DNA of 64,000 nt, taken from NCBI RefSeq assembly GCF_910592395.1, contig NC_088316.1, positions 6,820,001 through 6,884,000 of the forward strand. Reading direction: 5' to 3'. Both the position numbers and the translations under genes were made by a program. The notes below the pieces were generated by a model. The model saw only the letters and a program-made list of their open reading frames with translations, had not been told where the DNA came from and ran no database searches. The DNA comes from Lineus longissimus (taxonomy: Eukaryota > Nemertea > Pilidiophora > Heteronemertea > Lineidae). Below, in pieces: positions 1-11,100 of the stretch (position 1 is the stretch's first letter; each line of letters starts with the position of its first letter).

Positions 1-2008
1 CCACTTTTTACGATTGTGAAATAGCGGTAAAAGTTCGTTCTGCCAAGGAGCCCAGAAATGCCGGAGCAGCTCTTGGACTCTCTGCCATCGCCATCTCGGA
101 TTGATTCTCTGCAGTTCATCAACTGCAGGCGGGGCCAGCTGACCTCCCAACTGACCGTGAAGGAAGTGGTTGGGAGTAAGTGGTAGATCATCGTTTGGAT
201 CGCTGCTAGGTGGCGTCAGAGGCCTGGAGTTAATTAGGCCTTCTGCTTCAACAACAAACGTATGAAATTCTTCATCATTGATGTCTGCTCGGCTGATGAT
301 AGTCTTCAGAGCTCTTTTGGCCGCTTTCACCATGATTTCGAAAATGCCTCCAAAATGTGGAGCAGCCGGTGGGTTAAAGTGCCATTTTAACCCCTTGTTC
401 TGGTAACCAATCGTCGTCTGCACCTTGTTCCAATCCACAGCAAACTCCCGAAGTTCCCTCTCACCGGCTATGAAGTTGGAACCATTGTCTGTAAGGACAT
501 ATTCTGGTACTCCAGTAGTTTTGCCTGATCTTGTGGATTGTTGCTTCTCTTCCTACTGGGTGGCCGATTTTATCGTGTGCTCTCTGAACCACTAATCTTG
601 TCACGTCTCCTTTTCTGGGTAGAAATACTGGGTATTTTTCATCATCGTTCAAGTATTCTACTTTCTCCAGGCGTGATCTCAGGCGTAGAAGTTGTCTTGT
701 CTCATCAAAGAAGGGACTGAGTGAAGCAAGTGGACTAGATTTCTTGACTGTGTTAATCCCTGATGACATTGCAGTTATCTCCTCTTGAAATTCTTCTTTT
801 TGAGCTTGACGGACTAGACAGTCTTCTGCTTCTTTGAACTCTTCTGTGGTCAGCTCATCTGTCCAGGACTGGGCACCCTGTGGTGGAGGTTTCTTCAGGA
901 TCCACTTGATGATTCTTCTTACAAATCCGATCCTTCAAGCAAGACGGTTCAAGTTACTCCATCGACATGGGTGTAAACAGAAGTTTACACCTGGTCTCCA
1001 CGGCGGTTCTGGTACAATTGCAAAGGTTGAAGATTTCTCAGATTCAGCATTCTCATCTGCAATCGGAATCTTCCGTACAGGCCACTTGTCTTCTGCATCC
1101 TTGAGGAAGCTTGGCCCTTCCCACCATAGTTCGGATTCCATCAAATCTTGCACCCTTGCTCCTCTGCTGACTATGTCCGCAGGGTTCTTCTTTGTTGGAA
1201 CGTGACGCCACTGATCTGCTGTGGTCTTTGTTTGGATTTCTCCCACATGGTTGGTGACGTACGGCTTATACTCCTTTCCAGACCTTGTAATCCAGAACAG
1301 CACATTCATTGAGTCTGTCCAATACGTGACTTGAAGTGGTTTTCCCTCCTTTCCACTTTCTAAGGCTCTCCCTGGCTTTTCTGCTATTCTCGTCCCCACC
1401 ACTGCTCCACAGAGCTCCAATTTGGCGATCGATATTGCTTTAAGTGGTGACAGTCTGGCCTTGGCCATCACCAATCTGACTATGACACTATGGGTTGTCT
1501 CTGTTCTTGAGTAGATTACAGCTGCAAAGGCATCCTTGGATGCATCGCAAAACACGTGTAGCTCTGTTACCATATCTCTGTTCATTCAAATGTGTCTCTC
1601 GATTTTGACGCTTCTCAGGTGATGTAGGTCTTCCATCCAACCGTACCATTCTCTTGCTAAATCCTCGATGATTGGGTCATCCCATTCTTGGCTCCGGACC
1701 CAGGTTCTCTAGTAAATAATCCAAGCCTGTATCCTGTACGGATCCAATAATCCCAAGGGGTCAAAAAACTTGGCCATGCATTTCAAGATTCCTCTCCTAG
1801 TGGCAGGGGCATCTTGTGGTCCCGGGGCTGTGGACTTGAACGTGAACTTGTTTTCTTCAGCCATCCAAATGAATCCTAGAACCTTCTGCTGAGTTGGAAT
1901 TGCATCTTGTTGTCCCTCAATATTGACGCTTGGATTCACTGCTAGATTCTCTTTGGCTATTCCCGCCAATACGTCCTGATGACTTGACTGCAACTTCCTC
2001 ATCATCAT
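1..2008 (-). mobile_element. BEL/Pao retrotransposon relic (pol 3' part), truncated by window edge
   Basis: Decayed pol of a BEL/Pao LTR element, read right to left. About 1709-2008 is the RT connection region (FFDPLGLLDPY). About 935-1585 is RNase H (HVFCDASKDAFAAVIYS) followed by the tether region (PADIVSRGA). About 461-769 is the end of the integrase zinc-binding region, then about 1-520 is the integrase core with TDNGSNF (second catalytic Asp) and a downstream FEIMVKAAKRA block (catalytic Glu), and the C-terminal DUF5641-type region (LTPNHFLHGQ). The frame changes near 520, between 769 and 935, and between 1585 and 1709, so it is a pseudogene. The 3' LTR would lie beyond the left edge. 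It has the same domain order as the complete element at 50881-58317 but is clearly diverged from it. Confidence 0.88.
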
Positions 2009-2059
2009 ACCGCCGTCGCTCTACATTTCCAACAATTCTTCAATTGTCTGTTTTCCTTC

Positions 2060-2660
2060 AGCTACGGTGATGATTTGACCTCTGTGACCTTGAAAATTAG
2101 GTCAAATCAAAAACCTGCAAGATATGTGATGAAACCTTGCTTGGAGAACCTACCAGAAGAATTTCATCGAAAACAAGTCACTAATAAGCAAGACATTGCA
2201 CTTTTTACCTTTTTTAACGTTGGCCACCTGGTGGCCAAATCGAGAATTAGATCCGATCGAAATTCTGTGTCAGTGGTACTATGACGAAGGGAGTCATGTG
2301 TACCAAAATTCAAGTTCATAGCTTTAGCGGTTTAGAAACGTGGTATAGTTACCCTCAAACAGCCAAATTACGCCATTTGATCTCTGTGACCTTGAAAATT
2401 AGGTCAAATCCAAATCCTGTAGGATACGTGATGTATCCTTGCTTGGAGAACCTACCATAAAATCGTTATCGTAAACGAGTCACTCATAAGAGAGATAACA
2501 CACTTTTTATGTTTCCACTTCTGGCCCCCTGGTGGCCAAGTCAAGAATCAGATCTGACCGAAATTCATTGTCAGAGGTCGCCTGACCTAGGGGGTCCTAT
2601 GTACAAAGTTTCAAGTTCATAGCCCTATAGTACATAGTATACGAGTACATACAACCGTGC
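2060..2660 (+). repeat. GAC-tail repeat family, two diverged monomers
   Basis: Two copies of the ~300-bp monomer that recurs through the window. Each has the block TTTGACCTCTGTGACCTTG followed by AGGTCAAAT (2077-2106 and 2377-2406), then a conserved path (about GATGTATCCTTGCTTGGAG, AACAAGTCACT, GCCCCCTGGTGG at 2524-2535, a weaker form near 2226), ending with TCAAGTTCATAGC. No terminal GAC tract or terminal hairpin remains, so this is an old fragment. Confidence 0.8.
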
Positions 2661-2924
2661 GTGCAACGAATGAGCATTTCACAGATGAACAATTGAGTGA
2701 ACCGGAGATCATTGACACTGAAACTGATGAACATCCTGGTATCACACATCAAGTTCAGCCTCGAAAACACTGCCGAAAACTCTGAAACTGGTAGTTGTGA
2801 TAAGGTCTATCAAACTAGAACTGGCCATTTAATCCCTAAACCAAGCAGATATGATAGTCAAGAATAAAGATCAAATTGTGAACAATCAGAGAGACCATCA
2901 GTGACAATGTTTTTAGAAATCTAC
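2661..2924. other. Unassigned spacer
   Basis: No convincing gene. The plus strand at about 2664-2785 reads as a short acidic coding-like stretch (EHFTDEQLSEPEIIDTETDE) with no start or domain, which could be a scrap of a retroelement polyprotein. Confidence 0.3.
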
Positions 2925-2963
2925 ATACATACATACATACGCATATTACTGCAAATAGGCTTT

Positions 2964-4885
2964 TTAGCCTGTAGCAGGTTTTTTCTTCTTAACTTTTTCT
3001 GCTGATTGCGGGAGTGCGGTGGGGTGGAAGCGAGGGTTTAGGATTGGTTTTGGGTCCAGGCTAAATGACTCAGATTTGTAGTGGGCATCTATCTGGTTTT
3101 TAAATATATTTAGAGACTCTGCGTTAACAATATGGTTTGGTAGGCTGTTCCATGGGTCAATGACTCGGTTTGAGAAAAAATACTTTCGTGTATCCATCCT
3201 GGCTCTAGGTTTGTTGAGTTTAAAAGAATGCCCTCTGGTCAGGTGTTTATCATCAGCTGGTCGGAGTAGTTTTTCTCCTTCAATATTATAAAATCCATGT
3301 GAGATTTTATACGCCTCTATCAAATCTCCTCGTAACCTTCTATATGCAAGACTAGGTAAACCTACGAGCTTTAATCTCTCGTCCTAGCTTTTGTCCCTCA
3401 TACCTGGAATCATCTTTGTAGCACGTCTTTGTACATTTTCCAGCACTGTTACGTCTTTCTTCAAATGGGGCGACCAAATAACGTTTGCATATTCTAGGTG
3501 AGGTCTCACCAGGCTTTAAAATGGGATGGCAAACATCTTCGAATCCAGGTATTCGAAAGATCTCCTGATCATGCCTACCACTTTGGTGGCTGTATTTGCC
3601 ACAGTTTCTACATGCTTGCTGAAGCTAAGTCTGTTATCGAAGGTGACTCCTAAATCTTTTTCAATGTCAGTTTCTTTAATTTCATTTCTTATACCATTTT
3701 TTGTCAGGAAGTATTCTTTATGATTGTTATTTCGCCCATAATGCATTCGTTTGCATTTATCAGTGTTGAAACCTAATTGCCATTTAAGTGACCAGTAATC
3801 TAGGCTGATCAAATCCCTTTGCAATCCTATACTATCTGCAGGGCTTCGAATCCTTGCAATAATCTTGGCATCATCTGCAAACATTTCAGAAAAGTTCTCA
3901 ACACACTCCGGTAAGTCATTTACATAGTAGACAAACAATGTTGGGCCCAGAACACTGCCTTGGGGGACTCCACTCCTAACTGATGTCCATGCCGATGCAG
4001 ATCCATTTACCATGACTCTTTGCTTTCTGTCAGTAATGAAGTCACAGACCCAATCATAAATCTTGCCTTTTATTCCATAATTTCTCAGCTTGACTTTCAA
4101 TCGCTCATGGGGTACAGAATCGAAAGCCTTTGAAAAATCTACGTAGATTACGTCTACAGGATGTCCTTTGTCAAGGATTTCGGTTATTCTATCCATTGAT
4201 TCAAGTAACTGTGTAATGCAAGATCTTCCCTTTTGAAAGCCATGTTGAGATTTGGATACAGCAGCTCTTAGATGGTCGTTTAACCTGGTCCTTACAAAAT
4301 CCTCCATGATTTTGCATATTATTGATGTTAGGCTCATCGGCCTATAATTTCCGCAGTCAGACTTACTTCCTTTTTTATGTAGGGCTGTGATCTGTGCCTT
4401 CTTCCAATCGGACGGCAGTTTTCCTTCATTCAATGACTTATTGAAAAGTAAACTTAGCGGTATTGCCAGTTCATTACTAAGTTCCTTTAGAACCCTCGGA
4501 TGGATGCCATCTGGTCCAGGTGATTTAGATACCTTGAGTTCTTCAAGCTTTTTCCGTACCTCTGCTGGAGTTATGAAAAGTTCTAGATTTATATCATTAG
4601 GGTCCATGGGCTCTAGATCAGGGGGCGGTATATTGCTTTTATCCTCAATGGTGAAAACACTGGTGAAGAAATCATTTAAAACCTCTGCCTTTTCATGATC
4701 ATTTTCAGTTTGGTTTCCATCTCTGTTCGTCAGATTTGGTATTCCGCACTTTGTCTTCATTTTTGATCTGGCATATTGATAGAAAGCTTTTGGGTTTCTT
4801 TTAGCATTTTCTGCAATTTCCCTTTCATGATTCTTTTTTGCCTTTCTGACCTCCCACTTCACCATGAAGGTCCAAGTATCTTTAG
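2964..4885 (-). pseudogene. CR1-like ORF2: reverse transcriptase and C-terminal region
   Basis: Reverse transcriptase of the LINE, used for target-primed reverse transcription. Visible RT blocks are SPGPDGIHPRVLKE (RT1), ALHKKGSKSDCGNYRPMSLT (RT2/2a), QHGFQKGRSCITQLL, VIYVDFSKAFDSVPHE (RT3, catalytic Asp), SGVPQGSVLGPTLFVYYVND (RT4) and EMFADDAKI (RT5, the YXDD-type box as FADD). A thumb-like tail follows, including [10 protein letters not shown], typical of CR1 elements. The frame shifts at about 3515, and one stop falls near 3385 before the last block (WNSLPNHIVNA). The 5' side is cut at 4886 by the Harbinger insertion. Removing the insertion aligns this piece in frame with the endonuclease part at 9168 and upward. 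Confidence 0.87.
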
Positions 4886-4914
4886 TATCCAGGGCCCGGT
4901 TGTTCAAAGCCGGG

Positions 4915-5005
4915 TTAGTTTAGCGGCCGCTAAGTCTTAGCGGCCGCTAAGAATCTCTTAGCGGCCGCTTCTTAGCGTACCGCTAAACTACCGCTAAGTT
5001 AGGTT
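4915..5005. repeat. Left subterminal palindrome array of Harbinger-1
   Basis: At least three copies of the palindrome TTAGCGGCCGCTAA plus half copies (TTAGCG, CCGCTAA) directly inside the terminal repeat. Arrays of this kind next to the terminal repeats of DNA transposons are usually taken as transposase or Myb-protein binding sites; that role is inferred here. A second copy of the terminal core GGTTGTTCAAAGC lies at about 5003-5017. Confidence 0.75.
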
Positions 5006-5100
5006 GTTCAAAGCTGATTTTGAGTGCTGCTAGCTGGCAGTGCATTTGGCGGTACAGTTCCCCACAATGCACCCTAATCACCATTTCCTGTAGTAGTAAA

Positions 5101-6787
5101 GATGGCCGACAGTGACAGTTCTTCAGGTGGTCAAAGCCAGGAAATTTCAAGTAAAAAGCCCAGAAACTCTAATTTCACACCAAATGAAGTGGCTCTGTTG
5201 TGAGCCACACGTTCAGATGCTGTCCGGAAAGCATTCGAATACAGTGACACAACAGAAGAAGGATGAGATGTGGGCCAGGATCGCCAAAACAATAAATGCC
5301 CACGGGTTTGCCAAGAAAATCCGTACTGTCAAGGCCTGTAAGAATAAGTGGCAGAAGATGACATCAAACGCAAAGAGTGTGGTGTCACTGCACAAAAGAG
5401 AGTGCAGGAAAACAGGTGGAGGACCAGCCCCCAAACCACTCGATGCGGTGACAGAGAGAATTGCGATCATCTATGGTGCCTGCCCAACCTGGACGGGCAT
5501 CCATGGGGGCATGGAAACAGCAGCAGCTGGACCATCCACCACAGCCACAACAGCCATGAATTCCTCAAGTTCTCCTCCAACAGCCAGTGCCACAGAGCTC
5601 TTGGCTTCTTTAGCCAGAGGCGGTGATCCCCCCGAACCAGCAGTCATGATCAAAACCCAGTTTGAAGGTAGGTGAGCCAAGGTGTTGCTGTTGTATTTTT
5701 CCATTTATCCATTGAGTTCACTTCACTTCAAAAGTATAGGATAATGAAAGATTTTCAATATTAATACCCAATGTTATGATTGAATAGTCTAACTATAAAG
5801 TGTGCTTTTTCAATTGGCCCCGACCCGAAAAGAATTGGTGATAAAAATCACTCATTCAATTGCTTTTGTTATTGGTTGCTCACTTTTTAGGGCGTCTGCT
5901 AAAACTTTCCAACTTTCGGCCATTGTTGGCACAGTGCCAGAAGATCCCAGAAAGAAAATGGCAACTTGCAGTGCTGCGCCATGTGTCCATGTAAATCGAA
6001 ATTGAATCACCTACGGTTCATTTACTGTGCAAAATAACACAACAAAACCTCATCCAACCTGCACTATGCACAGTTATAAACAAATTAAACAACCTCTTAC
6101 CAGTTGTGAACCATGGACTCTGTCAATATCAGCATTTGTTTGTCCAAAACATTGCATTCACATGCAAAACTTTCAAGTCTGAAGTAATATGACCTTGGCC
6201 TTGACCATGTTGACATGACACTAAAATAGCTTGTCCGTAAGGTGCTGCCATCTAGTCATTGGCACAGTCAATTATGGGATGCCTATTGTAAAATAATTCA
6301 CATTTAGTGCATATTGAATCAAAGCATTTTATAACCAGTATTTTCTTCTAATTACCAGTACTTGTGGATTTTTAAAAAAATTTCTTAGTCCATTTCTTAT
6401 CTGTATTTGTTAATTTCAGATGAATACGAAGACGATGAACTGCAGCAGATCATTGCAGAGGCATGTGGGACGACATTTTCGGACAACTCGGACGAAGAGC
6501 AAGAAGCTCTTGCAGAAAGACGCAATATGGCCATTGCCATTGAGAGCCGCCATTCAAGTGGAAAGGGCAAATCTAAAGGCCGAGGAAAAGACAAGGGAAA
6601 GGGGAAGGCAACCAAGGCAGTCACCACCGATCGTGTCCCAGAACTGGAGTTTGATGTAGTGAAGACCTGCCGCTGCATCTGCCCTTTGCAGCATGCCCTG
6701 CTAAAACAGGAACTTGCATGTGCTGCATTGAATGAAAAGAAGATGAAATTGGAAATTTTGAAGTTGGAAAAGGACTTAAACCAATAA
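5101..6787 (+). pseudogene. Harbinger-1 Myb/SANT-like DNA-binding protein, two exons, frameshifted
   Basis: The best start is ATG at 5101 (MADSDSSSGGQSQE...), a serine-rich lead into a Myb/SANT-like domain. That frame hits a stop at about 5200, and the homologous frame continues from about 5190 (GKHSNTVTQQKKDEMWARIA, then VKACKNKWQKM, the three-helix Myb-like region). One small indel near 5195-5200 therefore separates the two parts. Exon 1 ends at a good donor (GAAG/GTAGGTGAG, about 5667). Exon 2 starts after TTAATTTCAG at 6420 and runs to the stop at 6785-6787. It contains an acidic segment, a Lys/Gly-rich basic stretch (KGKSKGRGKDKGKGKATK) and a C-terminal coiled coil (NEKKMKLEILKLEKDLNQ). 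In Harbinger elements this protein brings the nuclease to the transposon ends and into the nucleus. Confidence 0.75.
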
Positions 6788-7408
6788 ATCATTTGACAGC
6801 TTCAAAGGACCCAGTCTCATGCTCTTATCATTCAATGTCAGACATTGTGAATACAAGTACAAATTAGTCAAATATTTATTCAGCCTTTGGAATACTGTAA
6901 TTCCTTATTTTCAATATATTTTCAATTCATATTTACAAACATTTAAATGTTGCTTTATAACAAAGCATAAGTGGCCAGTTTAAGTTGTACATAAATAATT
7001 ATTACAAGTACATTTCACCGTCTCTCGTTATTCTGTTGCAGGTTTCATTTCCAAAATGGTGATCAGTGCCATCGAATTGGGTGATAAGTTTGCCTATACA
7101 TACACAAGTACCTAGTTACCGGTATGATTGTGAGAGAATTCCACTGCTAGAATAAGTTTCAATATCAGTCAATAGTCAGGGATCTGTCCTTAGCTAGTGG
7201 AGGCCTCAGCGTGCTGTCAAGTGGCTCCTGACTGATTTTACAGTATCTAAAGAATATACAAGTTGCTCCTCCTCCTCAACAGTTTATATAATGAATTCAA
7301 GTGGCTCCCCCTGATTTTGTTATTTTAATATTCAGTGTACTTTAAAGGCTGTTTACCGACTGGCAAAATGTTGCAAAATAAATGCAGGGGTCATTGCTGA
7401 GGTTGTGC

Positions 7409-8958
7409 CTACTGTTGAAAGAATCGTTCTGTCACAAATCTGCGCACAGCAAGTCCATCGTGGGGGCCCTGGTAGACATGTCTTTCGTGTGGTTCCCGCC
7501 GTGGACGCCCTAGCAGGGGCTCTCTCCTGTCTATTGCAATGTTGTGTAATACACAGCAAGCAATGATAATCTTGCAAGTGCGTTCAGGGCGCATGCGGAT
7601 TTCACCATGAAGACAGTGGAACCTTCGCTTCAATGTCCCAAAACAACGTTCTATGGAGTTTCGCGTCTTCTTCTGAGCTGTGTTGTATCGCTTTTCCGCC
7701 TGTGTCGTCGGTCTGAGGTATGGTGTGAGCAGAAATGGCTTACACGGGTAGCCGGAGTCGCCTAACAAATATCCTTCTCTCATGCCTTGGTTGTTTTCTG
7801 ACAGGTGCTGCCCAATTTGGCTTTCTTTAAATATGTGGGAATCATGAGTTGCTCCTGGCCATCTTGCTACAACGTTAATTAGTTTCCCTGAAAAAAAGAC
7901 CAGATTTTAGTCCTCCTATAGGGGGATGATCATGGTCAGTCAGCTGTTTACAAAACCTTGTTTCAGCCCAAGTGAATGCAGGCTTGGATGTTTTATTTCA
8001 AACTACATAAAATCATAAATCATGATTTTTTATGAAGCACACTGTAACCCCAAATGTTTGGAGGAAATAGCTCCCCATAGAACTTGTGTTCAGTGTGCAT
8101 CACTGTGAATTGACACTTGAGGATGTTGTTTTGCACTCTAAAAACATTTTATGATGCTGAAAAGAGGGACATGTTTCATGTATGGAGAGAAATGGTTGAT
8201 TTATTTCACAAGTGGTACCTAATGTAAGCTGATATTTGGTCCTCGATCTTATGTGAGATGTTTTGCTGCTGAATAGCCATACATGCTAGGGCCAGTACAT
8301 TATGTACATGATCATGATGTAGGGCAGATGGCATGCATGGTGTGGATGATAAATTGTATTTGTAGCCTACCTTTGTGGTCACAATGCCTTGAGTGTTTAT
8401 GCTGTGATATTGCTTTCTGCAGACAAAGGTTGATTCATAGGTAGGCCTTGGACCAGCATTCTCCAGTTCACGGTACCATTGGGGTGTAGATGGACGTTGT
8501 ATCTTGACGTGCGTGCCATTCAAACATCCAAGCACATTAGGGAATTGGCACATTTCATAGAACCCAGCGTGTATTACTTCCCTCTCCTCGTCATTAGGCC
8601 ATTTAATGAACCGATCCTTCAGTCCAGCAAGAGCATTGGTTACTTTGACAATAACTCTGCTGCCTGTTCCTTTGTCAAAACCTTGAAGGTCGGAAATCAC
8701 CTGCACGAAGGATCCTGTGGCATAGAACCTCAGGGCCAACATCACCTGCTGCTCTGGGGACAAGCTGTGACTTCTTTTAGTTGGTCTCTCCAATTGGTCT
8801 CTAATTAGGTCAGTAATGTACTCAATGCTTGCCCTACTGAATCTATACCTTTGTCTGAGGTTGTTATCATCAAATATATCAAGATCACTGTCTTTATGCC
8901 TGAATGTTCTGGCTTTTCTTGCAAGATTTGGGTACAACAACATTCGATATGCGGCCAT
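7409..8958 (-). pseudogene. Harbinger-1 transposase (HARBI1-type DDE nuclease), first catalytic Asp replaced by Asn
   Basis: Two exons on the minus strand. Exon 1 (8958-8371) starts MAAYRMLLYPNLARKAR and holds an HTH-like N-terminus (SRASIEYITDLI, SPEQQVMLALRFYATG) and the first catalytic block, which reads GCLNGTHVKI where active relatives have GxxDGTH. The donor is AAAG/GTAGGC at 8371/8370. Exon 2 begins after TTTTTTTCAG at about 7887 and carries NVVARWPGATHDSHIF, LLGDSGYP (second Asp) and NSIERCFGTLKRRF (Glu), then the usual CCVLHNIA tail, stopping at 7409. By my reading the splice phase is off by one base. The Asn substitution and the phase problem suggest an inactive enzyme. Confidence 0.85.
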
Positions 8959-8964
8959 CTTGTT

Positions 8965-9142
8965 GAATCTGCTGCTTAGCGACAGCTTAGCGGAACCCCT
9001 AGGGGTTCCGCTAAGCTGCCGCCAACTTTAGCGGTGAGATAGCGGCAGCTTAACCTAACGGTGCTTCCAACAACCCAAACTTAGCGGCTTCTAAGATAGC
9101 GGTGAGATAGCGGCCGCTAAAGCACCGCTAAGACTTAGCGGT
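8965..9142. repeat. Right subterminal palindrome array of Harbinger-1
   Basis: Mirror of the left array: many copies of TTAGCGG/CCGCTAA including the full palindrome AGCGGCCGCT (about 9111-9120), plus a separate 24-bp-class palindrome around CCCCTAGGGG (8994-9005) flanked by CTTAGCGGAA and TTCCGCTAAG. It lies between the transposase start codon (8958) and the right terminal repeat, so it is also the transposase promoter region. Confidence 0.7.
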
Positions 9143-9167
9143 GCTTTGAACAACCGGGCCCTGGTTA

Positions 9168-10050
9168 CTGATATGTTTATCCCATTCTATGTCCGCATGC
9201 TCTCTCCTCATACTGTCAAAGTCTGCCTTGGTGAAAGCAGATTTCATGCACTCGGAGTGGTCCCCTGGGACACAACATCTGTATAAAAAGTTAATGCAAG
9301 AATGGTGGCTTTTTCCTAATGGTGGAAGCATATGGATTTCATTTATCATGTCCTGTTCGTTTGTGAAGACTAAGTCCAATACATTTGGTCGGTTTTCACC
9401 TCTATGATGAGTAGGTTTCGTTACATGCTGAAACCAGAAACAGTCTCTAATGGTTTCTAGGAAGCGGCTTGCTGGATGGTTTGGGCTTGCATTTGACATT
9501 ATATTTGTCCAGTCGATCTCAGGATGGTTTGTATCTCCCATTACTAGATAATTACTATATTTACGATTGCTAGCTGAGCGAAGCGCATTTCTCTGTTTTT
9601 CATTAGCTAATTCTGTAGAATTTGGAGATCTGTAAAGACATCCGACTAGTAAGGTGTCATTATCACGCAATTTTATCTCAAGCCATACACTCTCATCAAA
9701 TTTCTCCTCTAGATTAACTTCCACCGTTGAGATGAAGTTTCGTACATAAATGCCAACTCCTCTGTGGGGACCTGTAACATTTCCTAAGTTTGAGTAAAAG
9801 GTGAAACCATTTATATTGAACTCCGACGCCTGTACTACATATCTTTAATTTTTTGGTATTAATTCGGTCACACTGATTATGTCTGCATCAGTACTTTCTA
9901 TTAACAGTTCAAGTTCCGGCCTTTTATTGACTAGACTATCTGCATTTAATGAGAGGCATTTGAATCCAAATTTTGAACGTGCATCTAAATTAACTTCTGA
10001 AGTAGGTGCTGAAAATAAATTATAACTGCGTGTATGTACATTGTCTCTGA
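9168..10050 (-). pseudogene. CR1-like ORF2: apurinic-like endonuclease domain
   Basis: The N-terminal exonuclease-endonuclease-phosphatase domain of the LINE ORF2, which nicks the target DNA. The order on the minus strand is a LNADSLVNKRPEL-type start, DADIISVTE (catalytic Glu block), a break by one stop near 9850, GVGIYVRNFI, LLVGCLYRSPNS, YLVMGDTNHPEIDW (the D-x-N block, here DTN), and THHRGENRPNVLDLVFTN with GKSHHSCI (SDH-type block read as KSHH). The domain ends where Harbinger-1 is inserted at about 9165. Residue choices at SDH and DFN differ from the usual motif, so activity is doubtful even without the stop. Confidence 0.85.
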
Positions 10051-10065
10051 AAATTTGTGCATTTT

Positions 10066-11088
10066 CTACCTCCTCTCCTCTTCTTTCTCCTTGGCTCTCA
10101 TCATTTCGTAGTATGCCTTGGCTTCCTTCTGTTGTAATGGGGTCTGGTTCTTCTTCATGAAGATCTTCCTCATCACTGGGTTTTGGTGATCCTTGAGGGC
10201 ACCACTTGCCCGGAGTATACGGTTTTTTGCCTTACTGTCCTTTATTTCTACTATCATTTTCTTTGGATAGTCTTCGGTTTTTCTGCCAGTTCTCCTGATT
10301 TTACCAAATGTTACCTCGTTTTGATCAATGGCATCACAGATTTGTTTGAACTTCTCTCGGTCTTCTTCAATTCTGAGTTCAGTCTCCTCCTGCTCGCTCT
10401 CCGGGACGTTAAATACCACTATACTGTCCTCTCTCTGGCTTCGGAGTTGAATCTCACGTGCACTTTTGGAAACCAGTGCATCTTGTGCATCTTTGTCAAA
10501 GGTTGAACTACTTGGCATTTCCGCTATCTGTAGTTTAACTTCATCTTTAATTTTATGAGGTATTTCATTTACTTGTTCTCGAATGATAGTGAGGCTGTGT
10601 TCTAACACACTTTGTCTCTTTTCTAGTTTAGAGTAAGCCTGGAGAAGTTTACCGGCTGATTTATTGCATTTATGACAGTACCAGTGAATACTACTTTCCT
10701 CATTTGAGTTTTTCTTTAGAAAGGCATAATTCTCTACAGATACATTTTCACAAATGGCATGGTGCCAAAATTCACACAGTTCACACTGAAGTGCATCTTG
10801 CTCTTCTTCCACTTTGTTCTTACAAGAGCCACAGTTTACGTGTTCACTTTCAATTACAGATTCATCATTGCCAGATTTTGAGCTTTCCTTATCTTGTAGG
10901 TGAATGGAAGATCTTGATCCTCTACGCTGACCTTGTATACCACCACTGGCACTGGCCATGGTAGGGAACCGTATTGCAGTACATGCTTTGCATAGAAATT
11001 GGTCCCCTTGGGCATATGATACCCCTTTGGTTGCTTTACAGTCTTGGCACTTTGGTGGCATTTTATATTCTAGCTTTGCAATGAACAC
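10066..11088 (-). CDS. CR1-like ORF1 protein (zinc finger, coiled coil, RRM-like)
   Basis: An open frame of 340 codons. The likelier start is the second Met (MPPKCQDCKA, about 11061) since the first ten residues are poorly conserved in character. N-terminal cysteine pairs (CQDCK, CKAC) are followed at residues ~85-145 by a PHD-like C4-H-C3 finger (CGSCKNK, CELCEFWHHAIC, WYCHKC). A coiled coil follows (KLLQAYSKLEKRQSVLEHSL), then an RRM-like region (DSIVVFNVPE, FGKIRRTGRK, PKKMIVEI) and a basic, acidic-mixed tail. ORF1 proteins of CR1/L2 LINEs bind the element RNA as trimers. It is apparently uninterrupted, unlike ORF2, and ends about 15 bp before ORF2 begins. Confidence 0.85.
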   Translation of the reverse strand: MFIAKLEYKMPPKCQDCKATKGVSYAQGDQFLCKACTAIRFPTMASASGGIQGQRRGSRSSIHLQDKESSKSGNDESVIESEHVNCGSCKNKVEEEQDALQCELCEFWHHAICENVSVENYAFLKKNSNEESSIHWYCHKCNKSAGKLLQAYSKLEKRQSVLEHSLTIIREQVNEIPHKIKDEVKLQIAEMPSSSTFDKDAQDALVSKSAREIQLRSQREDSIVVFNVPESEQEETELRIEEDREKFKQICDAIDQNEVTFGKIRRTGRKTEDYPKKMIVEIKDSKAKNRILRASGALKDHQNPVMRKIFMKKNQTPLQQKEAKAYYEMMRAKEKEEERR

Positions 11089-11100
11089 TAAAAACAGTAA

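Larger units (their letters stand above)
4889..9164. mobile_element. PIF/Harbinger DNA transposon 1 (autonomous type, decayed)
   Basis: A 4.3-kb element with perfect 22-bp terminal inverted repeats beginning CCAGGGCCCGGTTGTTCAAA (4889-4910 and, reversed, 9143-9164). It sits inside the CR1-like ORF2. It carries the two genes of the superfamily: a Myb/SANT-like DNA-binding protein (plus strand, 5101-6787) and a DDE nuclease (minus strand, 7409-8958). TA occurs immediately outside on both sides (4886-4887, 9166-9167) with one extra T each side, so a 2-bp TA or a degraded 3-bp duplication is possible. Both genes carry lesions, so this copy is probably not autonomous now. Confidence 0.9.
2925..11100 (-). 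mobile_element. CR1-like non-LTR retrotransposon, interrupted by Harbinger-1
   Basis: The reading order on the minus strand is ORF1 (11088-10066), the ORF2 endonuclease (about 10050-9168), an insertion (4889-9164), ORF2 reverse transcriptase (4885-3516) and ORF2 C-terminus (to 2964). A short 3' UTR ends in a (TATG)n tract (about 2925-2941 on the plus strand as catac repeats). The two-ORF layout with a zinc-finger/coiled-coil ORF1, an exonuclease-endonuclease-phosphatase domain and an RT with KSPGPDGIHPRVLKEL fits the CR1/L2 group. ORF2 carries a stop near 9850, a frameshift near 3515 and a stop near 3385. The 5' end is not defined by any repeat I can see. Confidence 0.85.
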
